A stretch of DNA of 64,000 nucleotides from Chloroflexota bacterium (GCA_029782215.1 JAKOVD010000209.1:1-64000), one strand, 5' to 3'. Positions 35,257 through 45,131 are shown, numbered from the stretch's first letter. The notes: a model not told the origin generated them from the letters alone. Numbers and translations are program-made.

Positions 35257-36183
35257 TCAGCGCAGCCAGAGCAGCAGGACGGGCAAGGTGACCACGCTGA
35301 CCAGGGTTGTAGCCAGCACGGCGCCGGCGACAAAGTCCGGTTTGGCATCGAACTCGTTGCTGAGGACGATCGTATTCACCGCCGTCGGCATCGAAGCCTG
35401 CATCACGGCCACGGAATAGGCCAGCCCGCTCAGACCCAGCAGCGAAGCCAGGGCGATGGCGAGCGCCGGTCCCACGCCCATGCGCAGAACGGTGAGGCGA
35501 GAGACCAGATTGAAATCCAGTTTGGCCCGGGCCTGGGCTAACGACATGCCGAGGATAAGCAAGAAGATCGGGATCGTCGCCCGCCCTGCCATTTGCAGCA
35601 TGTCCAGAAAGGAACCACCTGGCGCCAGGCCGGTGGTGCGGCTGAAGACGCCGAGGGCGAGCGCCCAAACGACGGGCGCCGTCACGGTGCGTCGCAACGC
35701 CAGTTGGACGCCGTGATGGCCATGCGCCAGCAAGAAGATGCTTACGGTAGTGCCGATCAAGGTGTTGAAGGCGTAGAGAATCAGGGCGAACTGGAAGCCT
35801 GGCTGCCCGAAGGCGAACAGGTTCAGGGGCAGGCCATAGTTGCCTTCGTTGAGGAGGATGGCGGTGACGACAAAGGCACTGGCGAGGCCGCCTGAGAACC
35901 CCCAACGCCGTGTAAGCACGAAGGCTATCAGGGCCATCAGGATCATGTTGGCGGCGGCAAAGGCGACCATGCGCCCTACAGTTGGGGCGTCAATCTCCAG
36001 GGTAATGAGCGTGGTATAGATCAGACAGGGAGAAAGAACGTAGAAGACAATACGGCTGATCGAACGGGTGTCAAGTTGGAGCCGATTCTGCAAAAGGTAG
36101 CCGGCAATCACCATCATGGCAATAGGGCCCAGAACCTGCACAAGGACCTGCAGGAGGGTCGCGGGGCCGCTGCTGCCGCTCAC
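35257..36183 (-). CDS. AEC (auxin efflux carrier)-family transporter
   Basis: A 308-residue integral membrane protein with about ten helices. The characteristic mid-protein motif NEGNYGLPLNLFAFG and the N-terminal GPIAMMVIAGYLLQNRL...SRIVFYVLSPCLIYT match the AEC family, as does FLLILGMSLA and the C-terminal PTAVNTIVLSNEFD. Bacterial members export or import organic acids (malate, malonate) or other anions. The start lies next to the HEAT-protein stop (1 bp apart), which suggests coupling. Confidence 0.85.
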   Translation of the reverse strand: MSGSSGPATLLQVLVQVLGPIAMMVIAGYLLQNRLQLDTRSISRIVFYVLSPCLIYTTLITLEIDAPTVGRMVAFAAANMILMALIAFVLTRRWGFSGGLASAFVVTAILLNEGNYGLPLNLFAFGQPGFQFALILYAFNTLIGTTVSIFLLAHGHHGVQLALRRTVTAPVVWALALGVFSRTTGLAPGGSFLDMLQMAGRATIPIFLLILGMSLAQARAKLDFNLVSRLTVLRMGVGPALAIALASLLGLSGLAYSVAVMQASMPTAVNTIVLSNEFDAKPDFVAGAVLATTLVSVVTLPVLLLWLR

Positions 36184-36184
36184 G

Positions 36185-37234
36185 CTAGTGATCTTCTCCT
36201 TCGTCGAGAAGGTCCCTCAGCTCCTGGTCTAGCAGGTCGTCATCATAGTCGTCGTCCCAGTCGCGCTCTTCGTCTTCGTCTTCGTTCTCGTCCAGGCCGA
36301 GAACCTGGTTGATCAACTCGAAGGTGCTGCCATCGCTGGTCAAGAGCTCCTCCAGGGCAGCCTCGGCGGCCGCCACGGTAGCCTCATCATCCCATTCCGT
36401 GGCCGCCTCCAGCGCCCGTCGCGCCTCCGGACCACCGATCTGCCCCAGCGCCGACAGCGCCGCCATCCTGATCTCGGCATCAACCTCGACCGCGATCAAC
36501 TGGATGAGGGGCCGAACGGCCTGGCGGGCCTCCAGCTCACCCAGCGCCCGCACGGCTTCGAGCCGCAGCTCGGGATCATCCTGTTCCAGCTCCGGCAACA
36601 GGTAGGGAATCCAGCGCGGGTCGGCATTCCGGCCCATGGCATAGAGCGCGCTGGCCCGCATTTCCGGTTCGCTGCTGTAGTGGGCGCTTTCGATCAAGCG
36701 GGCCACACCTGGGCGTCCTGAGGTGGCGATGCCCTCCAGCGCCCGGCGGCGCACCTGCAGATCCTCGTTGTCGTTGAGATAGCAGTCCCACAAGGCCTGC
36801 GTGGCATCCTCAACCAACGGCGACTCGACCGTGCCCAGCTCGCCCCAGTAGACGAACTGGCCCAAGGCGACGGCCGCGGCCGCACGCACGTCGGCGTCTG
36901 GGTCAAGCTCCAGCAGCTTCTGAAAGACAGGGATCAAGCGCGGGCGCTCATCTTCCCACAGTCCTTCGATGGACCGGGCGCGTACGGGCGCCTCTGAATC
37001 CATCAGTGTCCAGCGGAAGATGGGGCGATAGTCGTACTGGACATGTTCTTCGGCCAGCTCGATGAGCGTATCAATGAGCTCAAGCCGGCGGCTGGCGCTG
37101 AAGTTGCTCCAGGCGTTCTGAAACTGGGTCATCTCCTGGGAGTTCAGGTCCGATAGACTCGCCAGGGCCTGATGGTTGAGCTTGGCGCTTTCATCGCCCA
37201 GGGTCAGGAGGATGTCAGTGAGTTTTCTGGTCAT
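36185..37234 (-). CDS. HEAT-repeat protein with acidic tail
   Basis: A 349-residue soluble protein of repeated helix pairs of about 30 residues. Examples are RSIEGLWEDERPRLIPVFQKLLELDPDADVRAAAAVALGQF, SALYAMGRNADPRWIPYLLPELEQDDPELRLEAVRALGELEA and MAALSALGQIGGPEARRALEAATEWDDEA, the PBS-lyase/HEAT pattern. The final 40 residues are extremely acidic (DENEDEDEERDWDDDYDDDLLD), which is unlike its neighbours. It probably acts as a protein-binding scaffold. The gene starts 12 bp after the LysM gene. Confidence 0.8.
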   Translation of the reverse strand: MTRKLTDILLTLGDESAKLNHQALASLSDLNSQEMTQFQNAWSNFSASRRLELIDTLIELAEEHVQYDYRPIFRWTLMDSEAPVRARSIEGLWEDERPRLIPVFQKLLELDPDADVRAAAAVALGQFVYWGELGTVESPLVEDATQALWDCYLNDNEDLQVRRRALEGIATSGRPGVARLIESAHYSSEPEMRASALYAMGRNADPRWIPYLLPELEQDDPELRLEAVRALGELEARQAVRPLIQLIAVEVDAEIRMAALSALGQIGGPEARRALEAATEWDDEATVAAAEAALEELLTSDGSTFELINQVLGLDENEDEDEERDWDDDYDDDLLDQELRDLLDEGEDH

Positions 37235-37246
37235 AGTTGGGGCCTG

Positions 37247-38482
37247 CTAGTTCCACTGGAAGCGCCACTGCGGACTGGGAGGTGAGACCGGCGCCCCACT
37301 GCTCTGGACGTCAACATACCAGACATAGGTGCGGCCAAATTCGGCCGGCGCCTGGCCGGACAGCCAGGCCGGCGCTCTATAGCTGGTGGCGCCGCCAAGC
37401 GGCTCGTTGAGCCGCCATTCCGTCACGCCGGGTCCGGTGACCACGCCGATATGGATGACGTTCTGCCCATCGGCAGGGAAGTAGCCGGGGTTCTGCCACT
37501 TGAACTCGATCAGAGCATCGGCTCCGCGGAAGGCGGAACCATCCCCGGGGGTCACAAGGCTTGGCGCCGCGATGGTGATGGCTGGAGTTGGCGTGTCGGC
37601 GGGGGCCGGGGTCGGGGTCGTGGTGGGCGTGGGGCGAGGAGTGGAGGGTACGGGCGTGGGCGGCGTGTAGTCTGCGGGTGGAATCTTCAGCACCTGGCCC
37701 ACAGTGAGCCTTCTGACGTCAGCAAGGCCGTTGTAGGCGGCGATCGCCTCGATCGAACGGCCGACGGTTTGCGCAATGATGGCCAGTGTATCGCCCGCTT
37801 TCACGGTGTAGGTGTTGGCGGCCGCGCTGGGATTCTGCGTTGCCGTGGGCGCCTGGGTGGCGGTGGCCGTAGGAAGTGCGGTAGATGTTGCCGTAGGCAG
37901 AGCGGTGGACGTTGCCGTAGGCAGGGCGGTGGCTGTGGGGGGAGGCGAGGCAGTCGTCGTAGCCACAGTGGTCGTCACGGCGGCCACCGTGCCTGTGACC
38001 GTCACCGTCGCAGACAAGACTGTCGTTTCTGTCACAAGCGCCCGCGGCGTGGGAGTGTCGGTGGGAAGAGGTCGGGCCGTTGCTGTGGGCAAGGGCAGGG
38101 TTGGCGTCGGGTTGACGAAGAGCGGTGACTTCTCGGGCGTCGCCTGCTCGTTGCCCGCGATGGCGATAGGCTCGACGGTCGCCGTTGCCGGCGCCAGGAG
38201 GTCTCCCAGCTTGGCTGGGGTGGTCGCGTCGCTGCTGTTGCGGAAGAGGAACCACAGCAGAATGAGGGCCAAAATGCTGGCCAGGGCTACCGGTACGTCG
38301 GGGCGCAAAGGTGCGAGTTTGCGCCCACAATGTGGACAGACGCTGAGGTGCGAGGGGGCGCGCCGGTAGCAGTGGCGACAGCGGACAATGGCATCCGGTC
38401 TCTGAGCGGCGGCGCCGCAGTTTGGGCAGACATTGACGCCCTGCGGCACATCAAGACCGCAGCGCTGGCAGGCATAGGGCAT
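37247..38482 (-). CDS. Zinc-ribbon, membrane-anchored LysM protein
   Basis: A 411-residue protein with an unusual order. Two N-terminal Cys-pair zinc ribbons come first (CQRCG..CPNCG and CRHCYR..CPHCG, residues about 4-55), then one membrane helix (VALASILALILLWFLF). A Thr/Pro/Val-rich stalk follows, then a LysM domain (YTVKAGDTLAIIAQTVGRSIEAIAAYNGL...VGQVLKIP). The C-terminal 110 residues are a beta domain (ALIEFKWQNPGYFPADGQNVI...YVWYVDVQSSGAPVSPP). It would place a peptidoglycan-binding module outside and a zinc module inside. The ATG at 38482 is preferred over TTG 38497. Confidence 0.78.
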   Translation of the reverse strand: MPYACQRCGLDVPQGVNVCPNCGAAAQRPDAIVRCRHCYRRAPSHLSVCPHCGRKLAPLRPDVPVALASILALILLWFLFRNSSDATTPAKLGDLLAPATATVEPIAIAGNEQATPEKSPLFVNPTPTLPLPTATARPLPTDTPTPRALVTETTVLSATVTVTGTVAAVTTTVATTTASPPPTATALPTATSTALPTATSTALPTATATQAPTATQNPSAAANTYTVKAGDTLAIIAQTVGRSIEAIAAYNGLADVRRLTVGQVLKIPPADYTPPTPVPSTPRPTPTTTPTPAPADTPTPAITIAAPSLVTPGDGSAFRGADALIEFKWQNPGYFPADGQNVIHIGVVTGPGVTEWRLNEPLGGATSYRAPAWLSGQAPAEFGRTYVWYVDVQSSGAPVSPPSPQWRFQWN

Positions 38483-38605
38483 GAGAGGTAAGGTCAAAAG
38501 GGAAGCAGAGCCGCCCGCGGGCAGCGGGCAGCAGTCTTGCAGGCGACAGACAATTATACCCGCGAAGTCAAGGCTGTCTGTAACGCGTTTGTGCCCGGAA
38601 GATGG

Positions 38606-39448
38606 TCAGGATGCAGTCAGCGTTGTGCCAAGTGGCAGTCCAGGATCGCCGAGATGGCGTTCAAGCTGGCCTGGAATCTCGCCCGACAGCAAGTGGACAA
38701 CGACCCCGGGCTGCGCCTGGACAAGGGCGGCCATGATCTTCAGCTTGCTGGCCATGCCGCCGGTGACGTCGATGCCGTGCGATTCGCCAAAGGCGGCGGC
38801 GAGGTCCTGGACCTGGCCAACGTTCAGGCGCGGCAGCGGCCGGGCGCCGGGGTAGCGCAGCGGATCGGACTCGAAGACGCCGTCGGCCATGCCCACCAGG
38901 CTCACACGTGCGGGTTGGAGCGCGGGCGTCAGGGCCGCGAGCACCTGCTCCGTGGAAACGATCGTGGCGCCCTGCACCTCATCGAAGGCGACATCTCCGA
39001 ATACGACCGGCACCAGTCCCGCCGCAAGCGCGCGGACGATCGAGGCCGTTTGGGCAGCAACAATTGCACCGGCACGGCAGTGAACCAACGCCGAAGGCGG
39101 GAAGCTCACCGCCGGCAGACCCGCGCGCAGCAGCGCCGCCATGACCAGGCGGTTGAGCTGGGCCGCAATGTGGCCGGTCTCGGCAAAGCCCCGCCAGCCG
39201 CGCGGGTCAAGGGCCACGTTGTCTCCCACCCCGTCACGAGTGCGGTAGACCCTGCCGACCGCGTGGCCGTAGCTGCCGCTTCCGTGCGAAAGGAGTAAGG
39301 GACGTTCAGGTTTGGCTGCCTGGGCGGCGGCGATTTCGAGGGCCAAACGCTGCAGCGTCAGCGGACGCGGCGTCAGGGGACGATTCTTGTCGGTGATGAG
39401 GCTGCCGCCGAGCTTGACGAAATGGGGTGGGAGAGCAGCGACGCTCAT
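38606..39448 (-). CDS. Isopentenyl phosphate kinase
   Basis: A 280-residue amino-acid-kinase-fold enzyme that phosphorylates isopentenyl phosphate to isopentenyl diphosphate. FVKLGGSLITDK is the N-terminal ATP site. HGSGSYGH provides the active-site His that distinguishes isopentenyl phosphate kinases from other family members. PVVFGDVAFD, MADGVFESDP and VTGGMASKL complete the kinase signatures. In Chloroflexota such as Roseiflexus this enzyme belongs to an alternative mevalonate pathway via mevalonate phosphate decarboxylation. No other mevalonate gene is nearby. Its start overlaps the transglycosylase stop by 4 bp. Confidence 0.9.
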   Translation of the reverse strand: MSVAALPPHFVKLGGSLITDKNRPLTPRPLTLQRLALEIAAAQAAKPERPLLLSHGSGSYGHAVGRVYRTRDGVGDNVALDPRGWRGFAETGHIAAQLNRLVMAALLRAGLPAVSFPPSALVHCRAGAIVAAQTASIVRALAAGLVPVVFGDVAFDEVQGATIVSTEQVLAALTPALQPARVSLVGMADGVFESDPLRYPGARPLPRLNVGQVQDLAAAFGESHGIDVTGGMASKLKIMAALVQAQPGVVVHLLSGEIPGQLERHLGDPGLPLGTTLTAS

Positions 39449-42051
39449 GGATTCACCGTGGACAGATCGGGGTAGATGCGGCGGAAATGGTTGTCCTGGA
39501 CGGTGATGGCCCGCAGGTACGTCTGCGTCTCAGGGAAGCTGATGACCTCCAGGAAGAGATCATCATCCTTGCCTGCCGTCCGGCGCCAGACACCGGCATT
39601 TGCCGGCCCGCCGTTGTAGCCGGCAAGCGCTTGCGGCAGATTGCCTCCCGACGCCTCCAGGCTGCGTGACAGGTAGTAGGTGCCGAATTCGACGCTGATG
39701 TAGGGGCGATACAGGAGCTCGTCGGTGTAGTTGGGCCAGTGAAGCTGCTCGGCAATGCCCCGGCCTGTGCTGGGGATGACCTGGGTCAGACCTCGGGCCG
39801 CTGCCCCGCTGGTGGCGATGCTGCCGAAGAGCGACTCCTGGCGAACGAGGGCCAGGAACGCATGGGGATCGAGGTGATACTTGGCGGCAGCCGGGAGGAT
39901 GAGGTCGCCAAAATAGAGCGGGTAGATCAGGCGCTGCAGCGATATCGGCGTGTCGGCCAGGTGTTTGCCCGAAAGCGCCATCACCCGGGCGGCGGCGCGT
40001 ATGCTGACGTCGTAGAAGCCGTGATCGCGGGCGATGAGGGCCAGCCGGGTCAGGCCAATGGCATTGTCATCCCAGCGGCTGCGGAGGGCTTCAAGAACGG
40101 CGCGCGCCGACAGAGGGTCGCCGATTCGCTGCCACTCGGCGGCGCGGGCGAAGTCGGCTTCGCCATCGGCGGCGTTGGCGGTCGCGGTGACCGGCGCCGG
40201 GGCTGCCAACAGGGCGGGCGTGGTCGTCCCGGCCCACGTCGCCAACCACGATGCCAGCTCACTCACCTCATCCCCGGCGCCCGCGGGCGCCGGAATTGGG
40301 AAGACGTCGCCGGCGCTTGCTGCGACGTTCTCGGCGGCGCGCAGGCCGTAGTAGTTGTCCTGGGTCCAGCGTTCGGCGACGCCTCGCCAGTGTTCCAGGG
40401 CCGCATCTGCCTGGCCGTCAGTCTGCAGCAGTTTACCCAGCCAGTAGTCGGCGGCTGCATTCCAGAACCCTTGACCGCTGCCGGCGACGCCGGTCCAGAT
40501 CTCACGCGCCTGGGCCGGATCACCGGCGCGATAGGCAGCCAATCCGGCGCGAAAGCCTGCCTGCGGCGCATAGGTGCTCTCAGGGTAGGTCTGCATCAGG
40601 CGGCGGTAGATGCCGACGGCCTCGATCAAGCTGTCGTCCTGGCGTTCGGCCAGCCAACCTGCCCACCAGAGGGCAGTTGCTGCCGCCTCACGGTTGCCGG
40701 CGTGCTCGACAGCCTGAAGATAGGTCGTGCGGGCGCTGGCGGTGTCGCCGCTCCGCCACTGGCTGCGGGCTCGGCCCAGCCAGGCGTCACCGGTGCGCGG
40801 GTCATTGGGCAGATCGTTGATGATCTTGTCCCACTCGCCGGCAGCGCTGCTCCAGGCTGACTGCGCCTCGTAGATGCGGGCGGCCAGCGCATGCGCTTCG
40901 CCATCATGACCGGGATTGGCGGCGCGGTAACGGTTCACGGCGTCGAGGGCGAGCTGGTACTGTCCAGCCGCCAGGTCCGCTCTTGCCCGCAGCAGCTCAT
41001 CGATGGGCTGCTCGGCGTTGACCAGGTCGGCTGCCGACAGGTAGCCATAAGTTCCGTCGGGCTGGGTGCGCAGGGCCTGCTGCCAGCTTTCCCAGGCGGC
41101 GGTAGTCTGTCCCGCCGCCGATTGCGCGGCGCCAAGCCGGTAGAGAATCTCGGCGCGATAGTCCGTGTTGCGGGCTTCGGCCAGGATCGCCTGGTACTGG
41201 CTGATGGCGATGGGGTAATCGCCGGCCTGGCTGTGCGCCTCGGCCAGCAGTTCCCGCGCCCGCAGCGCCGCCACCTGGTTGGCGGCATTTGTCAGGGCCT
41301 TTTCGAAGCTGGCAATGGCATCGCCGGGCAGATAGGCGGCCTGCTGCAGGCGCCCTGCAGCCTCGTAGGCCTGGCCGGCCATGGTCGGCCGGCGGCCGGC
41401 GTAGTCTGCATAAGCTGCCACCGCAGCCTGAGTCTCACCCTGGGCGCCCAACGACCGTCCCAGCCAATAGAGGACTTCGGGGTGAGCGGCAACGAAGGAG
41501 CCGTTCTGGCTCAGCGCGGAGAACGTGGCGGCCGAAGATGCGGCATCGCCGTTCAGCCACTGCGCCCGCCCCAGGCCAAACGCAGCCATGTCTTTGACCG
41601 CTGCGCTGGCCGGATCGGCGGCCAGCGTCTGGAAGCTGCCCGCGGCCGCCTCGAAATTCCCGTTGAACAGCAGACGTTCGGCCTCGTCCAGCGCTGCCTG
41701 CGCTTTCGGGTCGGCGGCGGCAGGCGCGGAAGCGGCCGCAGCCGCCACGGTGCTCGTCACCGGCGTGGCGGCTGCTGGCCGGGTGGGGGTTGCGGTGGGC
41801 GGAACAGGGGTGCCAGTCGGTGTGCTTGTGGGCGCGGGTGTGGGAGTGCTTGTGGGCTCGCGGGTGGCGGTGCCCGTCGCCGTGGCGGTTGGCGCCAGCG
41901 TGGCCGTCTGGGTGGGCGTGGGCGTCGGGGGCGGCGCCAGCCGCGCGCACCCGTTGAGGGCAAGAACCAGAATCAGGGGTGCGAGAACGATGGCCGGGCA
42001 CCGGGGCATCCGCGACGGTCCGGCATGTTTTTGGGTGTGTCGAACAAGCAT
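39445..42051 (-). CDS. Lytic transglycosylase lipoprotein with TPR/solenoid region (Slt70-like)
   Basis: An 868-residue cell-wall enzyme that cleaves the glycan strand of peptidoglycan non-hydrolytically. A lipoprotein signal (LILVLALNGC) anchors it outside the membrane. A long Thr-Pro linker (residues about 42-110) follows, then a helical solenoid of repeats (residues about 115-690). The C-terminal SLT domain carries the catalytic Glu in FLALVRQESLFGS, then SGAARGLTQVIPST (with SGAAARGLTQ) and YNGGPANAGVW. ATG 42051 is used; ATG 42009 would give a tighter 21-residue signal peptide. The downstream isopentenyl phosphate kinase overlaps by ATGA. Confidence 0.9.
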   Translation of the reverse strand: MLVRHTQKHAGPSRMPRCPAIVLAPLILVLALNGCARLAPPPTPTPTQTATLAPTATATGTATREPTSTPTPAPTSTPTGTPVPPTATPTRPAAATPVTSTVAAAAASAPAAADPKAQAALDEAERLLFNGNFEAAAGSFQTLAADPASAAVKDMAAFGLGRAQWLNGDAASSAATFSALSQNGSFVAAHPEVLYWLGRSLGAQGETQAAVAAYADYAGRRPTMAGQAYEAAGRLQQAAYLPGDAIASFEKALTNAANQVAALRARELLAEAHSQAGDYPIAISQYQAILAEARNTDYRAEILYRLGAAQSAAGQTTAAWESWQQALRTQPDGTYGYLSAADLVNAEQPIDELLRARADLAAGQYQLALDAVNRYRAANPGHDGEAHALAARIYEAQSAWSSAAGEWDKIINDLPNDPRTGDAWLGRARSQWRSGDTASARTTYLQAVEHAGNREAAATALWWAGWLAERQDDSLIEAVGIYRRLMQTYPESTYAPQAGFRAGLAAYRAGDPAQAREIWTGVAGSGQGFWNAAADYWLGKLLQTDGQADAALEHWRGVAERWTQDNYYGLRAAENVAASAGDVFPIPAPAGAGDEVSELASWLATWAGTTTPALLAAPAPVTATANAADGEADFARAAEWQRIGDPLSARAVLEALRSRWDDNAIGLTRLALIARDHGFYDVSIRAAARVMALSGKHLADTPISLQRLIYPLYFGDLILPAAAKYHLDPHAFLALVRQESLFGSIATSGAAARGLTQVIPSTGRGIAEQLHWPNYTDELLYRPYISVEFGTYYLSRSLEASGGNLPQALAGYNGGPANAGVWRRTAGKDDDLFLEVISFPETQTYLRAITVQDNHFRRIYPDLSTVNP

Positions 42052-42103
42052 GTGCAGTTAAACCTTGGCCTCCTGACAGCGGCGGTCCCTGGGGTGGACC
42101 AGC

Positions 42104-44209
42104 CTACTGGCTCAGGAGAAGTGGTAAGTACAGCCCTTGACCGATCTGGCCGGTCTGGATGGCAGTGGCCGCCTGGCTGCTTACGGTCAGGGTAAAGGGG
42201 CTGCCGGGCTGCGGGCTCCCGGCTTCACTCACGATCAGGTCCGCGTAGGATCCGGCCGCCGCCATCAGCGGCTGGGTTCGCACCTTGCCATCGCCGGTCC
42301 AGTTCACAGGACCCGCCAGTTCAAGGCGCAGGTCGCCCACCGCAGGCTGGTTGCCCCAGCGCACCGTCACGGCCTGGGCGGCGGCGGGCGCCACGCGCAG
42401 GCTGTCAGGCTGGATGGCGAGCCAGGCCGCTGCCGGCGTCGCCGTGGACGTCGGTGTCGACGTAGACGTCGGCGTGGTGGTGGGAGGGACCGGGGTCGCG
42501 GTGGGGGTCCGGGTGGGCGTGCGCGTCGGCGTGCGTGTGGGTGTGCGGGTCGGGGTCGGAGTTGGGCTGCGAGTGGGTGTGGCCGTGGGGGTGGGTGTGG
42601 CGCTGGGGGTCGGTGTGGGCGTCGGCGCTTCAAACGGGAGGAACAGCCGGCCCCAACCGAACGTATTGTTGGGGGGCGAGCCGCCCAAGACGACCGCGCC
42701 CGCGCTGAGGAAATTGCGCACGGCGGAAAGGGACCAGGTGGGGTAGCGGCCCATCAGGACCGCGGCGGCCCCGCCCACGTGGGGGGCGGCCGCGGAGGTG
42801 CCGAAGAAGCCGTCGCCCCCGGCCGTCCAGGGGCGCCCATCGCTGGGTCCGTAAGTGGCCGTGCTGACGCCGTCATAGGCCACCAGGTCAGGCTTGGTGC
42901 GCCCGTCGGTCGTGGGACCCTGGCTGGTGAAGGGCTCGGAGTAGTAGGGTTCCTGCCAGAACACGGCGCCCACGCTCAGGCTTTCGGCGGCGTCGGCAGG
43001 CTGCACGATCGAACCGGCCGGCGTCCGGTAGTCCAGTGTTTGCGTGGTGAAAAGCTGCAGGGTACGGGCCCGCCCTGCGTAGCGTTGGATGACGAAGTCA
43101 TAGGTGCCTGCCGCGGGAGCGGTGTAACAGAGCGCCTCCGTGGGCGGCTGCGAGCCCGTCTGTTGGCCCGTGCTGCGGGCCACGGGGCTCCCATTCCGGT
43201 AGAGATAGAGATCGTAGTCGTCGGCAGTGGCCGGCCAGCTATCCCAGTTCAGGTAGCCGCAGACCAGGCTCCCCGAACTGGCGAAGACGCTGTTGGTTTC
43301 GACGCCGGGAGCGAAATCATGCAGGTCGTTGCCGTTGCCGTTGAACATGCCGCGATAGTGCATCTGCGCCTGGTTGCCGGCCGAGTTGACCCAGAGGATG
43401 CCGTTTTGGGTGGCGGAACGCACGATGTCGGCGATGACGCCGGTGCCGTCGCCCGGCCCCGTGTTGAACCAACTGATGGACTCGACGATGACGCGCACCC
43501 CCTGGTTACGCGCGTAGCTCACGGCATTGGCCAGCTCGACCTCGGTGCTGAAGGCGAGCAAATAGATCTGGGCTTCCGGGGCCATATCGTAGACGATCTC
43601 GGACACGGCGGCGCCGTGGCTGCCTGTCTCAAACTGCCCGTCCTGCCGGAAGTTGGCGATGGATACGGCCGGGAGCTCGCCCCTGCTCACGAGGTCCTGC
43701 CAGCCCTTGAAGCCCTGGTCGACGATGGCTACCTTGACGCCGGCGCCCTTCCAGCCCCATGCATTCCACGTGTACATGCCGGCCGGGAAGGCGCCCTCGG
43801 TGACGACATCGGCGTGGTGGGGCAGAGGCGGACGTACAGCCTGGACCAGGGGAAGCTCCGTCAAGGCCAGCAGTTGGTCCTTGGGCACGCGCACCTGGTA
43901 AAGCCCGGGAATGCTTGCTTCGAGCACGGCGCCGGGCGGCAGAGCGGCTGCCGGCAGCACATTGGCTTCGACGATGACCCGCAGGGCGTCGGGACCGGCC
44001 CAAACGCCGAGCGCCTCCGCCGCGGCGCGTTGGCCCGCGGGGTCAACCGCCTGGGCGGTTACACCGGCGAGCGCTGCCAGGGAGCCGTCCAGCTTCGGGC
44101 TGAGCACAGATCGCTGCGGCGGCGGGAGCGGGCCGGAAGCGAACACCGCAGCCGGCAGGGAGAGGAAGAGCGCCAGCATGGCGCCCACTAAGCTAAGGAT
44201 GAAGCGCAT
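42104..44209 (-). CDS. Secreted subtilisin-like serine protease (S8)
   Basis: A 701-residue exported protease. The signal peptide (residues 1-24) ends near VFA. The catalytic triad is seen at D164 (VAIVDQGFKGW), H198 (TGSHGAAVSEI) and Ser near residue 470 (GTSAAAPHVGGAAAVL). A pre-peptidase-type beta domain with PVARSTGQQTG is inserted between His and Ser. A Thr-Pro linker of about 45 residues leads to a C-terminal domain that ends GLYLPLLLSQ. The YLPLL ending resembles the ends of two other exported proteins here. It may digest extracellular protein; the C-terminal motif may mark sorting. Confidence 0.9.
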   Translation of the reverse strand: MRFILSLVGAMLALFLSLPAAVFASGPLPPPQRSVLSPKLDGSLAALAGVTAQAVDPAGQRAAAEALGVWAGPDALRVIVEANVLPAAALPPGAVLEASIPGLYQVRVPKDQLLALTELPLVQAVRPPLPHHADVVTEGAFPAGMYTWNAWGWKGAGVKVAIVDQGFKGWQDLVSRGELPAVSIANFRQDGQFETGSHGAAVSEIVYDMAPEAQIYLLAFSTEVELANAVSYARNQGVRVIVESISWFNTGPGDGTGVIADIVRSATQNGILWVNSAGNQAQMHYRGMFNGNGNDLHDFAPGVETNSVFASSGSLVCGYLNWDSWPATADDYDLYLYRNGSPVARSTGQQTGSQPPTEALCYTAPAAGTYDFVIQRYAGRARTLQLFTTQTLDYRTPAGSIVQPADAAESLSVGAVFWQEPYYSEPFTSQGPTTDGRTKPDLVAYDGVSTATYGPSDGRPWTAGGDGFFGTSAAAPHVGGAAAVLMGRYPTWSLSAVRNFLSAGAVVLGGSPPNNTFGWGRLFLPFEAPTPTPTPSATPTPTATPTRSPTPTPTRTPTRTPTRTPTRTPTATPVPPTTTPTSTSTPTSTATPAAAWLAIQPDSLRVAPAAAQAVTVRWGNQPAVGDLRLELAGPVNWTGDGKVRTQPLMAAAGSYADLIVSEAGSPQPGSPFTLTVSSQAATAIQTGQIGQGLYLPLLLSQ

Positions 44210-44239
44210 AGAGACCGCCGTGAAGCCAGAGTGCCGGCT

Positions 44240-45079
44240 TCAGGCCGGAAGAAGAGCCAGGCCGATCGCCCCGGGACCGGCATGAACGCCGAGGGCGGGC
44301 CCGACTTCGGCAACAAGGATGGCGTCGCGGGGCAAACCTGTGGCCGCGGCCACAAGGGAGGCCGTCTCTGCGGCCAGGAGGTGTTGGCGGGCGTGACCGA
44401 CGGCGACGACCTGGGGGGCATGGTCACGGCAGCGGTCCACCAGGTCCTGCAGCCCGCGGCGCAGGCTGCGGGATACCCCATCCAACTGGATGGCGCCGTC
44501 GTGCAGGCCGAGGACGGGTTTGAGAGACAGGAGGGCCGACATGTGCTTGAACGCAGTCAGAACCGGCGCCAGGCGGCCGCCATGCTGGATGGCCTCCAGC
44601 GTATCGAGCAGGAACCACAGTCGCAGACGTTGGCGCATCTGTCGTAGTTCCGCCAGGATCGCCGCGGTGTCGGCGCCCGACTGGGCCAGGCCGGCGGCCC
44701 TGAGGACGATAAGCCCCTCGCCGAGCGAAAGCGACCAGGAGTCCAGGACCTGCACGCGTCCACCGAACTCAGCGGCCGCCAGGATGGCGCTGCTGTAGGT
44801 GCTGCTGTGCTTGCCTGTGACCGTGATGGCAATGACTTCGTCGCTCCGGTGGAGGGCGTGGGCAAAGGCCTCGAGCCAGGCGCCCACGGAGGGCGCCGAC
44901 GTCTGAGGACGCTGCGAGATGTCGTAGCGATCCCAGAACTCGGCGCGGGTGGCAGGTGTGTCTGCTATCTCGTCGGTGCCGAAACGGGCAATGAGCGCAA
45001 CCTGGTCGATCTGGTAACGTTCAAGAAGCGGCGCCGGCAGATCGCAGCCGCTGTCGGCGACAATGGCGGGAGGAGTCAC
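44240..45079 (-). CDS. DegV-family protein (fatty-acid-binding)
   Basis: A 279-residue DegV-fold protein. AIVADSGCDLPAPLLERYQI is the classic N-terminus, with Thr-Ser-type lipid-contact text in RPQTSAPSVGAWLEAFAHAL, SKHSSTYSSAILAA and VLDSWSLSLGEGLIVL. Relatives bind fatty acids, including as FakB subunits of fatty acid kinase, though no fakA is adjacent. I set the start at GTG 45079, 12 residues before the family's usual first strand; the frame continues upstream but overlaps the M1-type peptidase gene. Convincing family, unknown partner. Confidence 0.85.
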   Translation of the reverse strand: MTPPAIVADSGCDLPAPLLERYQIDQVALIARFGTDEIADTPATRAEFWDRYDISQRPQTSAPSVGAWLEAFAHALHRSDEVIAITVTGKHSSTYSSAILAAAEFGGRVQVLDSWSLSLGEGLIVLRAAGLAQSGADTAAILAELRQMRQRLRLWFLLDTLEAIQHGGRLAPVLTAFKHMSALLSLKPVLGLHDGAIQLDGVSRSLRRGLQDLVDRCRDHAPQVVAVGHARQHLLAAETASLVAAATGLPRDAILVAEVGPALGVHAGPGAIGLALLPA

Positions 45080-45131
45080 GAGGAAAAAGGCCTGGCGCCA
45101 CGGTGCCGCGGGTGGCAGACATGGGCTCTGA

